Part shown: positions 7,808-16,796 of the stretch, one piece after another
Numbering within the stretch: the first letter of the stretch is position 1
Layout: each line of letters starts with the position of its first letter
DNA from: Acidaminococcus massiliensis
Lineage (GTDB): Bacteria > Bacillota > Negativicutes > Acidaminococcales > Acidaminococcaceae
Assembly: GCF_900095825.1 (NCBI RefSeq)
Contig: NZ_LT608315.1
Span: 510,318-574,317 of the forward strand
DNA: 64,000 nucleotides
Reading direction: 5' to 3'
Notes under the pieces: generated by a model
Told to the model about the DNA's origin: nothing
The model's input: only the letters and a program-made list of their open reading frames with translations
The model's database searches: none
Program-made: the position numbers and the translations under genes

Positions 7808-9244
7808 ATGTTCAATCCATTTGAAGAATTACAAAAGCACCTGTCAATTGTTGATATCCTTGATAATATCGATGCCGGAATCGTAATCTATGATGCCAGG
7901 GGAAACTTTGTCTTTATGAACACCATGATGGTCAATTGGCGGAATATTCCCCGTGATGAATATCTGAAGATGAACGTCCATGATTTTACGAATGTCTTAG
8001 ATGTCTGCGTCTTTGATCTGGTATTGCAAAACAAAAAGAGGGTTTCCCGACTGCAAAATTATCGCGACTATCAAAATGTAAGCAGCGAAATCCGATTGCG
8101 GATGGTTACAGGCACACCGATCTTTGATGACTCCGGAAATATCAGATATGTGGTCATGCTGATGCAGGATATCCAGGATTTTGAACACCAGTACCATACT
8201 TTGCTCAAAAGCCACGCCATCCTCAATAACGGGTTATCAGGAGGACGCGAAAGCAAAACTGGAATGGTGGCAAAAAGCAAAGAAATCCTTCGGCTATTAT
8301 CAGTCACCGATAATATCTCCGTGCTTGACTCCACCGTATTGCTTTATGGAGAGTCAGGATGTGGGAAGGAAGTTTTTGCCCATTATATCCATGAACATTC
8401 AAACCGAAAAGATGCTCCCATGATTACGGTAAACTGTGCAGCCTTTCCAAAAGATTTGATTGAAGCAGAATTGTTTGGCTATGAAAAGGGCAGCTTCACA
8501 GGAGCCAATAAAGAAGGGAAAAAGGGACTGGCCGAGGCGGCCAATCATGGGACCCTGTTTTTAGACGAAATCAATTCATTACCCCTTTCCGTCCAAGGAA
8601 AAGTGCTGCGCATGATTGAAGAAAAACGGATCCGTCCCATCGGATCGGTTCAGTCCAAACAAGTTGATTTTCGGCTCCTTGCGGCCACCAATCGAGATCT
8701 TCGAAAAATGGTCGAACTGGGAACATTCCGGGAAGATCTATACTATCGCCTGAATGTAATTCCCCTCATGATTCCGCCGCTGCGCAACCACCGTGATGAT
8801 ATTATCCCCTTATGTTTGCATTTCTTGTATCATTTCTGTCAAAAATATAATTTGCGAAAATCTTTTTCAAAAAAGGTCTTAAATGAACTTTACCAATACA
8901 ATTGGCCTGGGAATATCCGGGAATTAAAAAATTTTGTAGAAAGGATTGTCGTCATGACGCCTTCCTCAACAAAAGAAATATTGGAAATTCCCCACGGTTT
9001 ATTGGGCGATGTTTTTTCGTCCTTGCCGTCATCTGATTCCAACCATGAACCAATGACTCCACCTCCAGTGACCATGCCGACCTATTTCCCGCGAAAATTG
9101 GGCAGACAGGAAATTCTCGATGCTCTTTCCATCTGTGGGGGAAACCGTGAAAAATCAGCGGCCTATCTTGGCATTTCCCGTCGCCAATTACAATATAAAA
9201 TAAAGCTCTATCATCTCTCAAACAGATGTGTTTATAATGAATAA
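7808..9244 (+). CDS. Sigma-54-dependent activator with PAS sensor, AAA+ and Fis HTH
   Basis: This 478-residue enhancer-binding protein has three parts: an N-terminal PAS-like sensor (about residues 15-125), a central AAA+ ATPase and a C-terminal Fis-type helix-turn-helix (about 445-475, GGNREKSAAYLGISRRQLQ). The ATPase has Walker A GESGCGKE near residue 181, GSFTGA near 228 for contact with sigma-54, and Walker B LFLDEI near 251. GGAGG lies about 9 nt before the ATG. It is encoded directly after the dehydratase operon, and both divergent promoters at 2.9-3.2 kb are sigma-54 type, so it is very probably their activator, triggered by a small ligand or redox state sensed by PAS. There is no receiver domain, hence no partner kinase is expected. 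Confidence 0.93.
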   Translation: MFNPFEELQKHLSIVDILDNIDAGIVIYDARGNFVFMNTMMVNWRNIPRDEYLKMNVHDFTNVLDVCVFDLVLQNKKRVSRLQNYRDYQNVSSEIRLRMVTGTPIFDDSGNIRYVVMLMQDIQDFEHQYHTLLKSHAILNNGLSGGRESKTGMVAKSKEILRLLSVTDNISVLDSTVLLYGESGCGKEVFAHYIHEHSNRKDAPMITVNCAAFPKDLIEAELFGYEKGSFTGANKEGKKGLAEAANHGTLFLDEINSLPLSVQGKVLRMIEEKRIRPIGSVQSKQVDFRLLAATNRDLRKMVELGTFREDLYYRLNVIPLMIPPLRNHRDDIIPLCLHFLYHFCQKYNLRKSFSKKVLNELYQYNWPGNIRELKNFVERIVVMTPSSTKEILEIPHGLLGDVFSSLPSSDSNHEPMTPPPVTMPTYFPRKLGRQEILDALSICGGNREKSAAYLGISRRQLQYKIKLYHLSNRCVYNE

Positions 9245-9249
9245 TAAAA

Positions 9250-9288
9250 ATACCCTGCAGGGACTCTCCAATAGTCCCTGCAGGGTAT
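9250..9288. terminator. Bidirectional terminator between convergent genes
   Basis: Perfect 16-bp arms (ATACCCTGCAGGGACT and its complement) with a 7-nt loop are flanked by an A-run on the left and a T-run on the right. It can end both the activator gene and the converging AbgT gene. Confidence 0.92.
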
Positions 9289-9299
9289 TTTTATTATTG

Positions 9300-10886
9300 T
9301 TAAAGCAAAGCAGAATAGCCAGGTCCCACCGGTAAGCCTGCCATCACCCAAACTACCAGGAATGCAATCCAGACAACGCCTGTAATCAGCGTATAAGGAA
9401 GCATGTAAGCCATGACGGTACCAACTCTGGCCCGCGGTTCATAAATTTGAGCATATCCCAAAATAGCTGCCAGATAAGGAAATACCGGTGCAATATTATT
9501 AGTCAATCCATCTCCCATTCGATATGCTACCTGGATAGCCGCCGGATTGATTCCAGCAATCATCATCATGGGAACAAACATCGTAGAAATCAATGCCCAT
9601 TTCCCAGATGCTCCCGTCATAAACAAATTGATGAAGCTTGCCATCACAACGAAGCCAGCCAATAAAAGTGCTTTTGGCAGCCCTAGATGAACCAGGAAAT
9701 CACCGCCCCAGATTGCTATAATGGTTGCGATGTTACTTTTTCCAAAAACTGCAATGAATTGAGAAGCAAAGAGACAGACCATGATAAATCCAGAAAGACC
9801 CTTTATTTCTTCAGTGATCATAGGTATGGTGTCCCCAAATTTCTTAATGGTGCCCACTGTCTTTCCGTATACATAACCGGGCAAGAAGAACATGAACATA
9901 ATCAGAGTCGGGATGCATTTGAACAATTTCCCCGTCGTTATGCTTCCTCCTTTAGGAGCCGCAAAAGGCATCCCCGGCAGGCACATAAGGGCTACTGCAG
10001 CAAAGAACAGAATCAGCATCAGTAAAGCACGTTTCATCCCCGTTTTTTGAAGGTCACTCAATGCTTCATTTTCGATATCTTCCGTTTCATTTGATTGTCC
10101 CATTCCCATCCCGGTCTTTGCCAGCCGAGGTTCTATCACGTAGATGCTCACAGCAGCGCAAACAATCGTAACAACAAAAGTTGAAGCAAACAAATAATAC
10201 CAGCCCATGGCAGCATTGGCGACAAAATTCGCATCGACAATGACTGCTGCAGCCTGCGTGAGCCCTGCCAGCGAAGCGTCAGCTGACCCAATGAGCAGAT
10301 TTGCCCCAAACCCCACAGAAACACTGGCATATCCTAAAAACAAGCCGGCGAGTGGATTGCGATGGACACTTTTAAAAAGCATGGCCACCAGGGGCGGAAA
10401 AATGAGGAAAGCGGCATCCCCTACCAGGTTGGCATTGACTCCAATAAAAGATACTATCAGCGCAACACTCCAGATTCCCTCACAGTGTCCTGTAAGACGC
10501 AGACCTGCTTCCAACAGCCCAGTTCTGCTTGCAATGGCAAGTCCTACCGTGCATACGGGAACCGTCAGCAAGGGAGCAAAATTCATCCATCTTTTATTGA
10601 TATTCTGCAGAAAGTCTGCCGTATTCGCTGACGTGAACAGATTGATTACAGAAACGGTCTTCCCAGTAACGGGATTCACCGCAGAAACCCCCATGGTGCT
10701 CATAATAAATGAAGCAATATAGGTAATAACGAACAATCCCATAAACATAAATGCAGGACCAGGGATTTTATTGCCAAGTTTTTCCACCAGTCCATAGAAT
10801 CCCGTCATCTGGCACTCTTCGTTTTTCACATCGATCACCGCAGTGCCCATACTTTGATTTGTTTTAATGGTTCCTGTTGCCGCCAT
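9300..10886 (-). CDS. AbgT-family aminobenzoyl-glutamate/peptide carrier (copy 1)
   Basis: This integral membrane carrier of about 528 residues has around 11-13 hydrophobic segments. It is recognised as AbgT by the N-terminal VEKLGNKIPGPAFMFMGLF-type start, the conserved VNPVTGKTV loop, GLAIASRTGL and the C-terminal GDGLTNNIAPVFPYLA motif. AbgT proteins import p-aminobenzoyl-glutamate or export antifolates, using an ion gradient. The ATG at 10886 fits GAGGGGAG at 9-nt spacing better than the ATG three codons upstream. It follows an M20 amidohydrolase by 55 bp in one operon, the AbgA/AbgB-AbgT arrangement, so import plus hydrolysis of an N-acyl amino acid is inferred. Confidence 0.9.
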   Translation of the reverse strand: MAATGTIKTNQSMGTAVIDVKNEECQMTGFYGLVEKLGNKIPGPAFMFMGLFVITYIASFIMSTMGVSAVNPVTGKTVSVINLFTSANTADFLQNINKRWMNFAPLLTVPVCTVGLAIASRTGLLEAGLRLTGHCEGIWSVALIVSFIGVNANLVGDAAFLIFPPLVAMLFKSVHRNPLAGLFLGYASVSVGFGANLLIGSADASLAGLTQAAAVIVDANFVANAAMGWYYLFASTFVVTIVCAAVSIYVIEPRLAKTGMGMGQSNETEDIENEALSDLQKTGMKRALLMLILFFAAVALMCLPGMPFAAPKGGSITTGKLFKCIPTLIMFMFFLPGYVYGKTVGTIKKFGDTIPMITEEIKGLSGFIMVCLFASQFIAVFGKSNIATIIAIWGGDFLVHLGLPKALLLAGFVVMASFINLFMTGASGKWALISTMFVPMMMIAGINPAAIQVAYRMGDGLTNNIAPVFPYLAAILGYAQIYEPRARVGTVMAYMLPYTLITGVVWIAFLVVWVMAGLPVGPGYSALL

Positions 10887-10941
10887 TTCAGCCATCTCCC
10901 CTCAAAATCAAACCAAGATCCTTCACCCTTACAGTACTTTT

Positions 10942-12114
10942 TTACTGGGCAAGATATTGTTGAACAACTGCAATATATGCAGCCATACCTATAACCATGC
11001 TGTTCTCATCGATATTAAAATTACAGGAATGCAGCGATTCCTTCATTTCCTCATTTCCTGTTCCCAGGAAGAAGAATACAGAAGGTTTCTCCTGGGCATA
11101 ATAAGCAAAAGAATCACACCCCATAAATGCATGAGGCAATCTGCCCACATTTTCCATCCCGATAACTTCTCCTGCTGCCTGATTAAAAAACTCTGTCAAC
11201 TGCGGATTGGAATACAATGCGGGATTGCTTTTCTGCCGTTCCAGTTCATAGCTTCCACCAAATGCAGCAGTGATTCCTGCTAAGAGTCCCTTGATTCTCT
11301 GGTTTAAGAATTCTCTCGTCTCCCCATTCAGGCTCCGTATAATTCCATTGATCACGACTTCATCACAGACTATATTTCTCGCCGTACCTCCCTGTATTGT
11401 GCCAAAGGTAATGATAGCTGACTGAAAAGCATCTTTTTCTCTCGCCATCATCGTTTGGACTGCAAGGATGAAATGACAGGCCATCGTCATCGCATCAATT
11501 CCCAGATGTGGCATGGCGCCATGGGCAGACTTCCCCATGATTTTAATGATCAGTCGGTCAGAAGCAGCCTCCATTTCTCCTGGACACGTATATACAGTCC
11601 CTACCGGAAATCGATTTTCGCAATGCATTCCCACCACTGCATCCGCATCGTCCAGTACCCCGTTCTTTATCATAAACTGGGCACCGCCAATATCTTCTTC
11701 TGCCGGTTCAAACATGAGTTTGACATTGCCCTGCAATTCTGACTGATGTTTGACCAATATAGCGGCCGTTTCCATGAGAGTGGCACAATGACAGTCATGT
11801 CCACACGCATGCATGACACCGGGAACTGTAGATTTATAAGGGATATCATTTTTCTCTGTAATATGCAGTGCATCCATATCCGCCCGCAAAGCAATGGTCC
11901 TCCTTTTTTGGGCACCAGGAATGACAGCCACCACACTGGGCAAATCTCCGCCGTACGTTATCTGTACCTGCAGACCTAAATCCTCTAAATATTTCTTGAT
12001 GTAAGCTGCTGTTTGAAATTCATGCTTACTCGGTTCAGGATGCATATGAAAGTAACGCCGAAGTTGAATGGCTTGCTGCAAATGTGCTTTTGCTTCTCCT
12101 AGACAATCAATCAT
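10942..12114 (-). CDS. M20D-family amidohydrolase (N-acyl amino acid / AbgA-like)
   Basis: This cytosolic metal-dependent amidase of 390 residues has the N-terminal RRYFHMHPEPS motif, metal-binding ACGHDCH, and EPAEED carrying the catalytic acid. The lid/dimerisation domain includes SAHGAMPHLGIDA. The layout and length are those of hippurate hydrolase, IAA-amino acid hydrolase and AbgA enzymes. TTGGAGGC precedes the ATG. Co-transcription with an AbgT carrier suggests it cleaves an imported N-acyl or aminobenzoyl amino acid, releasing glutamate or another fermentable amino acid. It is the promoter-proximal gene and has a GTTC...CGAAC dyad about 50 bp upstream. Confidence 0.92.
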   Translation of the reverse strand: MIDCLGEAKAHLQQAIQLRRYFHMHPEPSKHEFQTAAYIKKYLEDLGLQVQITYGGDLPSVVAVIPGAQKRRTIALRADMDALHITEKNDIPYKSTVPGVMHACGHDCHCATLMETAAILVKHQSELQGNVKLMFEPAEEDIGGAQFMIKNGVLDDADAVVGMHCENRFPVGTVYTCPGEMEAASDRLIIKIMGKSAHGAMPHLGIDAMTMACHFILAVQTMMAREKDAFQSAIITFGTIQGGTARNIVCDEVVINGIIRSLNGETREFLNQRIKGLLAGITAAFGGSYELERQKSNPALYSNPQLTEFFNQAAGEVIGMENVGRLPHAFMGCDSFAYYAQEKPSVFFFLGTGNEEMKESLHSCNFNIDENSMVIGMAAYIAVVQQYLAQ

Positions 12115-12160
12115 ATTTGCGCCTCCAAATACGAATTATTTTTTATTTATGCATTTAATA

Positions 12161-12179
12161 GTTCTTGTTAATATCGAAC
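12161..12179. promoter_or_regulatory. 19-bp dyad, candidate operator upstream of M20/AbgT operon
   Basis: GTTCTTGTTAATATCGAAC has the same length and ends as the dyad at 15666-15684 in front of the second AbgT operon. The surrounding 220-bp intergenic region (12115-12334) is AT-rich and otherwise shows no gene or clear terminator. Confidence 0.5.
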
Positions 12180-12334
12180 TTTATTAAAGTATAGTACAAT
12201 AATAATCGTTTTTAATCGTGTTCACGCTTTTTTCACATTTCCTTGTGTTGATTCATGAAAGTTGTAACCATTTTTATAAATCCGAATCAAATCACCCCTC
12301 ATAGACCAAATCATGACAGTAATTGTGACTCACC

Positions 12335-13927
12335 TCAATAAAATGAATCACCTTTACCATGTCTCAATAATTTACCCTCCATAACACCTTGAAAAACGTC
12401 ATCTTTCACCACACATTTTCCTCCTATCCAAACATATACAATTCCCTGTCCTCTCTTTTTCGAATCAGTAAACGTTGCCAAATCTTTTATAGTTTCTGGA
12501 TTGAACAAAACCAAATCGGCATCCATCCCGATCCGGATCAGTCCTTTTGTCTGCAGGCCATAAACCTGAGCAGGCAGAGATGTCATTTTCCGAACGGCAT
12601 CTTCCCATTTAAGGATTTTCTTCTCTCGGACATACTCGCCAAGGACCCGGAGGAACGTCCCAAAAGCACGGGGATGGACTCCTGCGCACCCTTTATAATA
12701 CAATCCATCAGAGCCGATCATGGTCCTGGGATAACGCATGATCCGTTCCACATCCTCATCCTGCATACAGAAATAAATTCCATTGGTTGTCAAATGATCA
12801 TCGCATAGGACATCCATAACCAGCTCACAGGGATCTTTTTGAAGGTCACGGGCCACGTCAAGGACCATCTTTCCCGTATATTCAGGGTGTGCAGGAGAAG
12901 CACCAAACATCGTTGTCCCGAATCGCTGTTCCGGGTTCATACCAGCCAGGATTGCATTCTGCATCATGCTTCTCTGTTCTGGATCTGACATCAGAGAAAT
13001 CAGCTGATTTTCCCCCAAACTATGCAAATGCTGCGGAATCCGGGATTTCAGGCCAGTCGAAGAAGCTGTGTAGGGATATTGATCACAGTACACATTGCAT
13101 CCCCTTTGATTGGCCTGTTCTATCAGGGAAAGGGTCTTTTGAGATTTTCCCCAATTAGGCTGATTAATGGCTTTATGATGCGAAATGACCAGCTTACAAT
13201 GGCTGGATCTGGCGACCTGGATCATTTTCTGATCCGCTTCCAGCAAATGGTTTCCCTCATCCCTGACATGAGCGGCTATGACACCATCGTATTTGGCTGC
13301 TACAGACGATAAATGGACCATCTCTTCAGTTGATGCATAAGCACCTGGAGGATACTGCAGCCCATAAGAAATCCCCAACGCTCCCGCCTCCATACATTGG
13401 TGCAGCGTCTCTTCCATTTTTTGTAATTCCACCGAGGTAGGTTCTCTGTCATCCATGCCCATGACAAAAGCCCGCAGTGTCCCATGGCCTACCATCAGGA
13501 CATAATTATTCCCTGCCGGGATATGTTCCAGATGATCCAGGTATTGTTGATAATCAAACCGGCATCCGGCCGATTGCAGAAAATCACAATCCACTACTGT
13601 GGCAGCGATCTCCAGGGCACTATCCAGATGAGTTTCAGAAAAAGGAGCTGCCGATATGCCGCACATTCCCTCAATCTGGGTAGTGACACCTTGCTCCACT
13701 TCCTGAAAAAAAGAAGGATCCAATTCAAACATCATGTCCCCGTGACTGTGTGAATCAATAAATCCAGGGCATAAGGTCAGTCCATCCGCATCGCAAGTTT
13801 CTCTGGCAAGGCCAAGGTCATTGCCTATGCCAACGATTTTCCCATCCTGTACCGCCACATCTCCCCAAAAAGAAGGACTTCCCGTGCCATCAATGATCCG
13901 TGCACGCTTGATCAAAATATCGTACAT
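12335..13927 (-). CDS. N-acyl-D-amino-acid deacylase (D-aminoacylase)
   Basis: This amidohydrolase-superfamily enzyme of 530 residues hydrolyses N-acyl-D-amino acids or N-acyl-D-glutamate. It has the HxH metal motif in GFIDSHSHGD, a metal-bridging Cys in the EGMCG stretch typical of D-aminoacylases, HVRDEGNH and VISHHKA. The C-terminal AFGTFLRVLGEYVRE and GMDADLVLFNPE segments are also standard. The ATG at 13927 gives the usual MYDILI start; a TTG eight codons upstream is possible. It lies downstream of the second AbgT carrier beyond a terminator-like hairpin, so read-through expression is likely. Together they would import and deacylate N-acyl-D-amino acids, for example from cell-wall turnover or processed food peptides. 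Confidence 0.92.
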   Translation of the reverse strand: MYDILIKRARIIDGTGSPSFWGDVAVQDGKIVGIGNDLGLARETCDADGLTLCPGFIDSHSHGDMMFELDPSFFQEVEQGVTTQIEGMCGISAAPFSETHLDSALEIAATVVDCDFLQSAGCRFDYQQYLDHLEHIPAGNNYVLMVGHGTLRAFVMGMDDREPTSVELQKMEETLHQCMEAGALGISYGLQYPPGAYASTEEMVHLSSVAAKYDGVIAAHVRDEGNHLLEADQKMIQVARSSHCKLVISHHKAINQPNWGKSQKTLSLIEQANQRGCNVYCDQYPYTASSTGLKSRIPQHLHSLGENQLISLMSDPEQRSMMQNAILAGMNPEQRFGTTMFGASPAHPEYTGKMVLDVARDLQKDPCELVMDVLCDDHLTTNGIYFCMQDEDVERIMRYPRTMIGSDGLYYKGCAGVHPRAFGTFLRVLGEYVREKKILKWEDAVRKMTSLPAQVYGLQTKGLIRIGMDADLVLFNPETIKDLATFTDSKKRGQGIVYVWIGGKCVVKDDVFQGVMEGKLLRHGKGDSFY

Positions 13928-13976
13928 TCTGTTCCGCCGCCTTTCCTCCAACCAACAAGGTTCTCACTAATGAAAA

Positions 13977-14019
13977 ATACAGGAATGGAACCTCCGATCC
14001 CGGACTTCCACTCCTGTAT
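13977..14019 (-). terminator. Attenuating hairpin between AbgT copy 2 and D-aminoacylase
   Basis: Arms ATACAGGAATGGAA (13977-13990) and TTCCACTCCTGTAT (14006-14019) match at 13 of 14 positions. On the minus strand they are followed by TTTTT. Placed just after the AbgT stop, it would lower expression of the downstream deacylase. Confidence 0.75.
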
Positions 14020-14024
14020 GCAGA

Positions 14025-15566
14025 TTAAAATTGAGCGTTATAAATTGCCGGATATCCAGGACCCATGGGAATATCAAGAGCGATCCAAATCATCAGGAAT
14101 ACAATCCATACAAAGGTGCAGATCAGTGTATAAGGCAGCTGATAGGCAATGACGGTTCCTGTCTTGGCACGAGGATCATATTGCTGGGCATATCCAAGCA
14201 ATATTGCCAAATAGGCCAAAGTAGGCGTTATATTGTTAGTTACACCATCTCCCATCCGATAGGCAGCTTGAGCCGTGGCTGGATTGACTCCGGCAATCAT
14301 CAGCATGGGTACAAACACAGATGAAATCAGCGCCCACTTTCCATTGGCAGATCCCATGAATAAATTCAAAAAAGCAATAAGGATGACAAAAATGCCTGCA
14401 AGGGCCCACGCAGGAAGTCCTAATCCTTTTAACCATCCGCCGCATATTACGGCGATTACAGTGGCAATTTTACTGGCGCCAAAAATGGAAATGAATTGGG
14501 ATGCAACGAAGCAAACCAGGAAGAAGCTGGCCAATGTACTCAGTTCCTTGGTCATCATAGGAATCGTATCACCAAAATTTTTAATTGTCCCGGCAACTTT
14601 CCCAAAAGCATATCCGGAAACAAAAAACAGCACAAAAATAATGGTCGGAATACATTTCCACAAATATCCAGTCATGATACTGCCATTTTTAGGTGCTTGA
14701 AAAGGCATACCTGGCAAGCAAAGAAGACCGCAAACGGCAATGACACCGACCATGCCCAACAGCCCCGCCCTCATGGCTTTCTTTTCCTGTGCCGTCAATT
14801 CGAATTTATCTTCGTTTACGGGTTTGATATATGCTGTTCCTAAATTTTCACGATTCAGCCGAGGTTCGACGACTTTTAAATTGACCCAGGCACACATGAA
14901 TGTCATCACGAAGGTTGATACAAACATGAAATACCAGGACATGACCGGCGTTGCGATAAAATTTGGATCCAAGGTCTGGGCAGCGGCTTCCGTCATGGCC
15001 GCCAAGGATGCATCGGCAGAGCCTGGTAAAAGATTGGCCCCAAATCCGATGGACACAGATCCATAGGCCAGAAACAGTCCGGCAAGGGGATTCCGATTGG
15101 TGGCAATGAACAGCATGGCCACCAGAGGCGGAAAGACGATAAAGGCAGCATCTCCTGCCAGATTGGCCATGACACCAATGAATGCTACAACAAGACACAT
15201 TTTCCAATCACTTTTTGTAGCGCCAGCACTTTTTAGCATAGCGTTCATCATCCCGCTATGGGTCGATACAGCCATGCCCAAGGTACACAAGGGCACCGTC
15301 AGCATAGGAGCAAACGTCATCCACGTTTTCCCCATATTTCTTAAAAATTCAGCCCATTTTTGAGAAGTCATCATATTCACAACTGTTACTGTTTTGCCAT
15401 TTGAAGGATTAATGACAGAAATCCCAAGAGAGGACATGATCCACGATGCAGCCAGTGCCAATATCCATAGACAGATAAATAAATAGACTGGATGAGGAAT
15501 TTTATTCCCCACTTTTTCAATAAAAGAAAAAAATCCACCGTTCTTTTCTGCAGCTTGGCCGTCCAT
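14025..15566 (-). CDS. AbgT-family carrier (copy 2)
   Basis: This is a second AbgT membrane carrier (513 residues), clearly paralogous to the one at 9300-10886. It shares FIEKVGNKIPHPVYLF at the N-terminus, INPSNGKTV, GDAAFIVFPPLVAMLF and GDGVTNNITPTLAYLA near the C-terminus. The ATG at 15566 follows GGGAAGGGG; the longer frame to 15608 has no ribosome site. It is the first gene of a transcript that continues into the D-aminoacylase. Pairing each AbgT copy with a different amidase family suggests the two carriers handle different N-substituted amino acids. Confidence 0.9.
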   Translation of the reverse strand: MDGQAAEKNGGFFSFIEKVGNKIPHPVYLFICLWILALAASWIMSSLGISVINPSNGKTVTVVNMMTSQKWAEFLRNMGKTWMTFAPMLTVPLCTLGMAVSTHSGMMNAMLKSAGATKSDWKMCLVVAFIGVMANLAGDAAFIVFPPLVAMLFIATNRNPLAGLFLAYGSVSIGFGANLLPGSADASLAAMTEAAAQTLDPNFIATPVMSWYFMFVSTFVMTFMCAWVNLKVVEPRLNRENLGTAYIKPVNEDKFELTAQEKKAMRAGLLGMVGVIAVCGLLCLPGMPFQAPKNGSIMTGYLWKCIPTIIFVLFFVSGYAFGKVAGTIKNFGDTIPMMTKELSTLASFFLVCFVASQFISIFGASKIATVIAVICGGWLKGLGLPAWALAGIFVILIAFLNLFMGSANGKWALISSVFVPMLMIAGVNPATAQAAYRMGDGVTNNITPTLAYLAILLGYAQQYDPRAKTGTVIAYQLPYTLICTFVWIVFLMIWIALDIPMGPGYPAIYNAQF

Positions 15567-15665
15567 AAATACCCCTTCCCTAATTTGTCTTTCGTCTAAC
15601 CTATACATACCAAAACATAATTATTTAGTTTTTGTATGTATAATATTATCATTTTATATTATAAC

Positions 15666-15684
15666 GTTCAATTTATTTTCGAAC
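15666..15684. promoter_or_regulatory. 19-bp dyad, candidate operator upstream of AbgT copy 2
   Basis: GTTCAATTTATTTTCGAAC shares its ends and 19-bp length with the dyad at 12161-12179. A half match (ATTTTATTTTGAAC) occurs at 23863-23877 upstream of the second peptide-binding protein. The whole 15567-15876 gap is very AT-rich and holds no gene. Confidence 0.5.
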
Positions 15685-15876
15685 TTTTTTATATAAATTA
15701 ATATTTTTATTCATATTTGTTTCATTGTTTTCATTTTTAAATTTCTATTAAAAAAGGTCTAAAAAAATTAGATGAAACTACGTTTTCCTACCATTCCCCT
15801 CACGATTTTCAGCTGTCTTCCCCTGTGCTATACTTAATTCAGAATCTTCCATTTTTATTTCACAGGAGGTAGGACC

Positions 15877-16695
15877 ATGCCATTTATTACAACCAACGAC
15901 AATGTATCCATTTACTACGAAATCCATGGAGAAGGAAAGCCTTTGTTCATGCTTCCCGGCTGGACCTGTTCTACGAAATTCTGGAAATACAATGTAGAGG
16001 AACTTTCCCGGCATTTCCAGGTTGTCCTGATGGATATGCGAGGCCATGGGGAATCTGAAAAAGTGCTCCACAGCCACCGCATTTCCCGGTACGCCATGGA
16101 TGTGAAGAATTTGCTGGATGCTTTGGACCTGAAAGATGTTACGGTACTGGGCTGGTCCATGGGCGCTTCCATCCTCTGGAGCTATATCGAATTGTTTGGG
16201 AACTATCGGATCGACAGCCTCATCTGCGTGGATCAGTCTCCGGCCCAATATGTGAAACCTGACTGGCCCTGGGGACAGAAAGCCTGTTTCGATGTAGAAA
16301 CCTTCATGGAAACCTGTTTCGCCGCCAAAAGTGATCCCCGAGGAGCTGCAGAAGGGCTTGTGGGGGCCTGTCTGAAACATGCTCCTTCAGCTGAGGACCA
16401 CAAAATGCTGGTGGATGAAATCTGCAAATGCCCGCCCTATGTGCGGATCGAAATCATGCGGGACCACACCAACCTGGACTGGAGGGATTTCCTGCCTCAC
16501 ATCCAGCTTCCTACCCTGGTCTGCTGCGCCCGGGAAAGCAAGGTCTTCGATGTGCACGGAAGTGCCTGGGTCGGAGAAAACATCCCCGGCGCCCAAACAA
16601 AGATTTTTGAAGACTGCAGCCATATGCTGTTCTGGGAAAAACCGGAAGAGTTCAACCAGTGTGTCATCAGCTTTATTGAAGGGCTGAAGAAATAA
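15877..16695 (+). CDS. Alpha/beta hydrolase
   Basis: This single-domain alpha/beta hydrolase has 272 residues. It has a HG-type oxyanion segment near residue 25 (MLPGWTCS), the nucleophile elbow GWSMGA near residue 93, and the catalytic His in DCSHMLFWEKP near residue 252. There is no signal peptide, so it is cytosolic. An AGGAGG site sits 8 nt before the ATG. The substrate cannot be told: such proteins are esterases, lactonases or C-C hydrolases. It stands alone between the AbgT and peptide-transporter operons, is transcribed opposite to both, and has a strong terminator. Confidence 0.85.
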   Translation: MPFITTNDNVSIYYEIHGEGKPLFMLPGWTCSTKFWKYNVEELSRHFQVVLMDMRGHGESEKVLHSHRISRYAMDVKNLLDALDLKDVTVLGWSMGASILWSYIELFGNYRIDSLICVDQSPAQYVKPDWPWGQKACFDVETFMETCFAAKSDPRGAAEGLVGACLKHAPSAEDHKMLVDEICKCPPYVRIEIMRDHTNLDWRDFLPHIQLPTLVCCARESKVFDVHGSAWVGENIPGAQTKIFEDCSHMLFWEKPEEFNQCVISFIEGLKK

Positions 16696-16737
16696 ATTCC
16701 AAGCTGTAACAAAGTCCCATAAAACGCAAAGAAAAGG

Positions 16738-16784
16738 CCCGCTGGACTGGCATTTTTGAACATGCCGTCCAGCGGGTCTTTTTT
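16738..16784. terminator. Terminator between alpha/beta hydrolase and convergent binding-protein gene
   Basis: CCCGCTGGACTGGCAT (16738-16753) pairs with ATGCCGTCCAGCGGG (16762-16776) with one mismatch/bulge, then TCTTTTTTCTT. An A-rich left flank suggests it may also work for the leftward operon. Confidence 0.88.
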
Positions 16785-16796
16785 CTTCCTTTAGAT

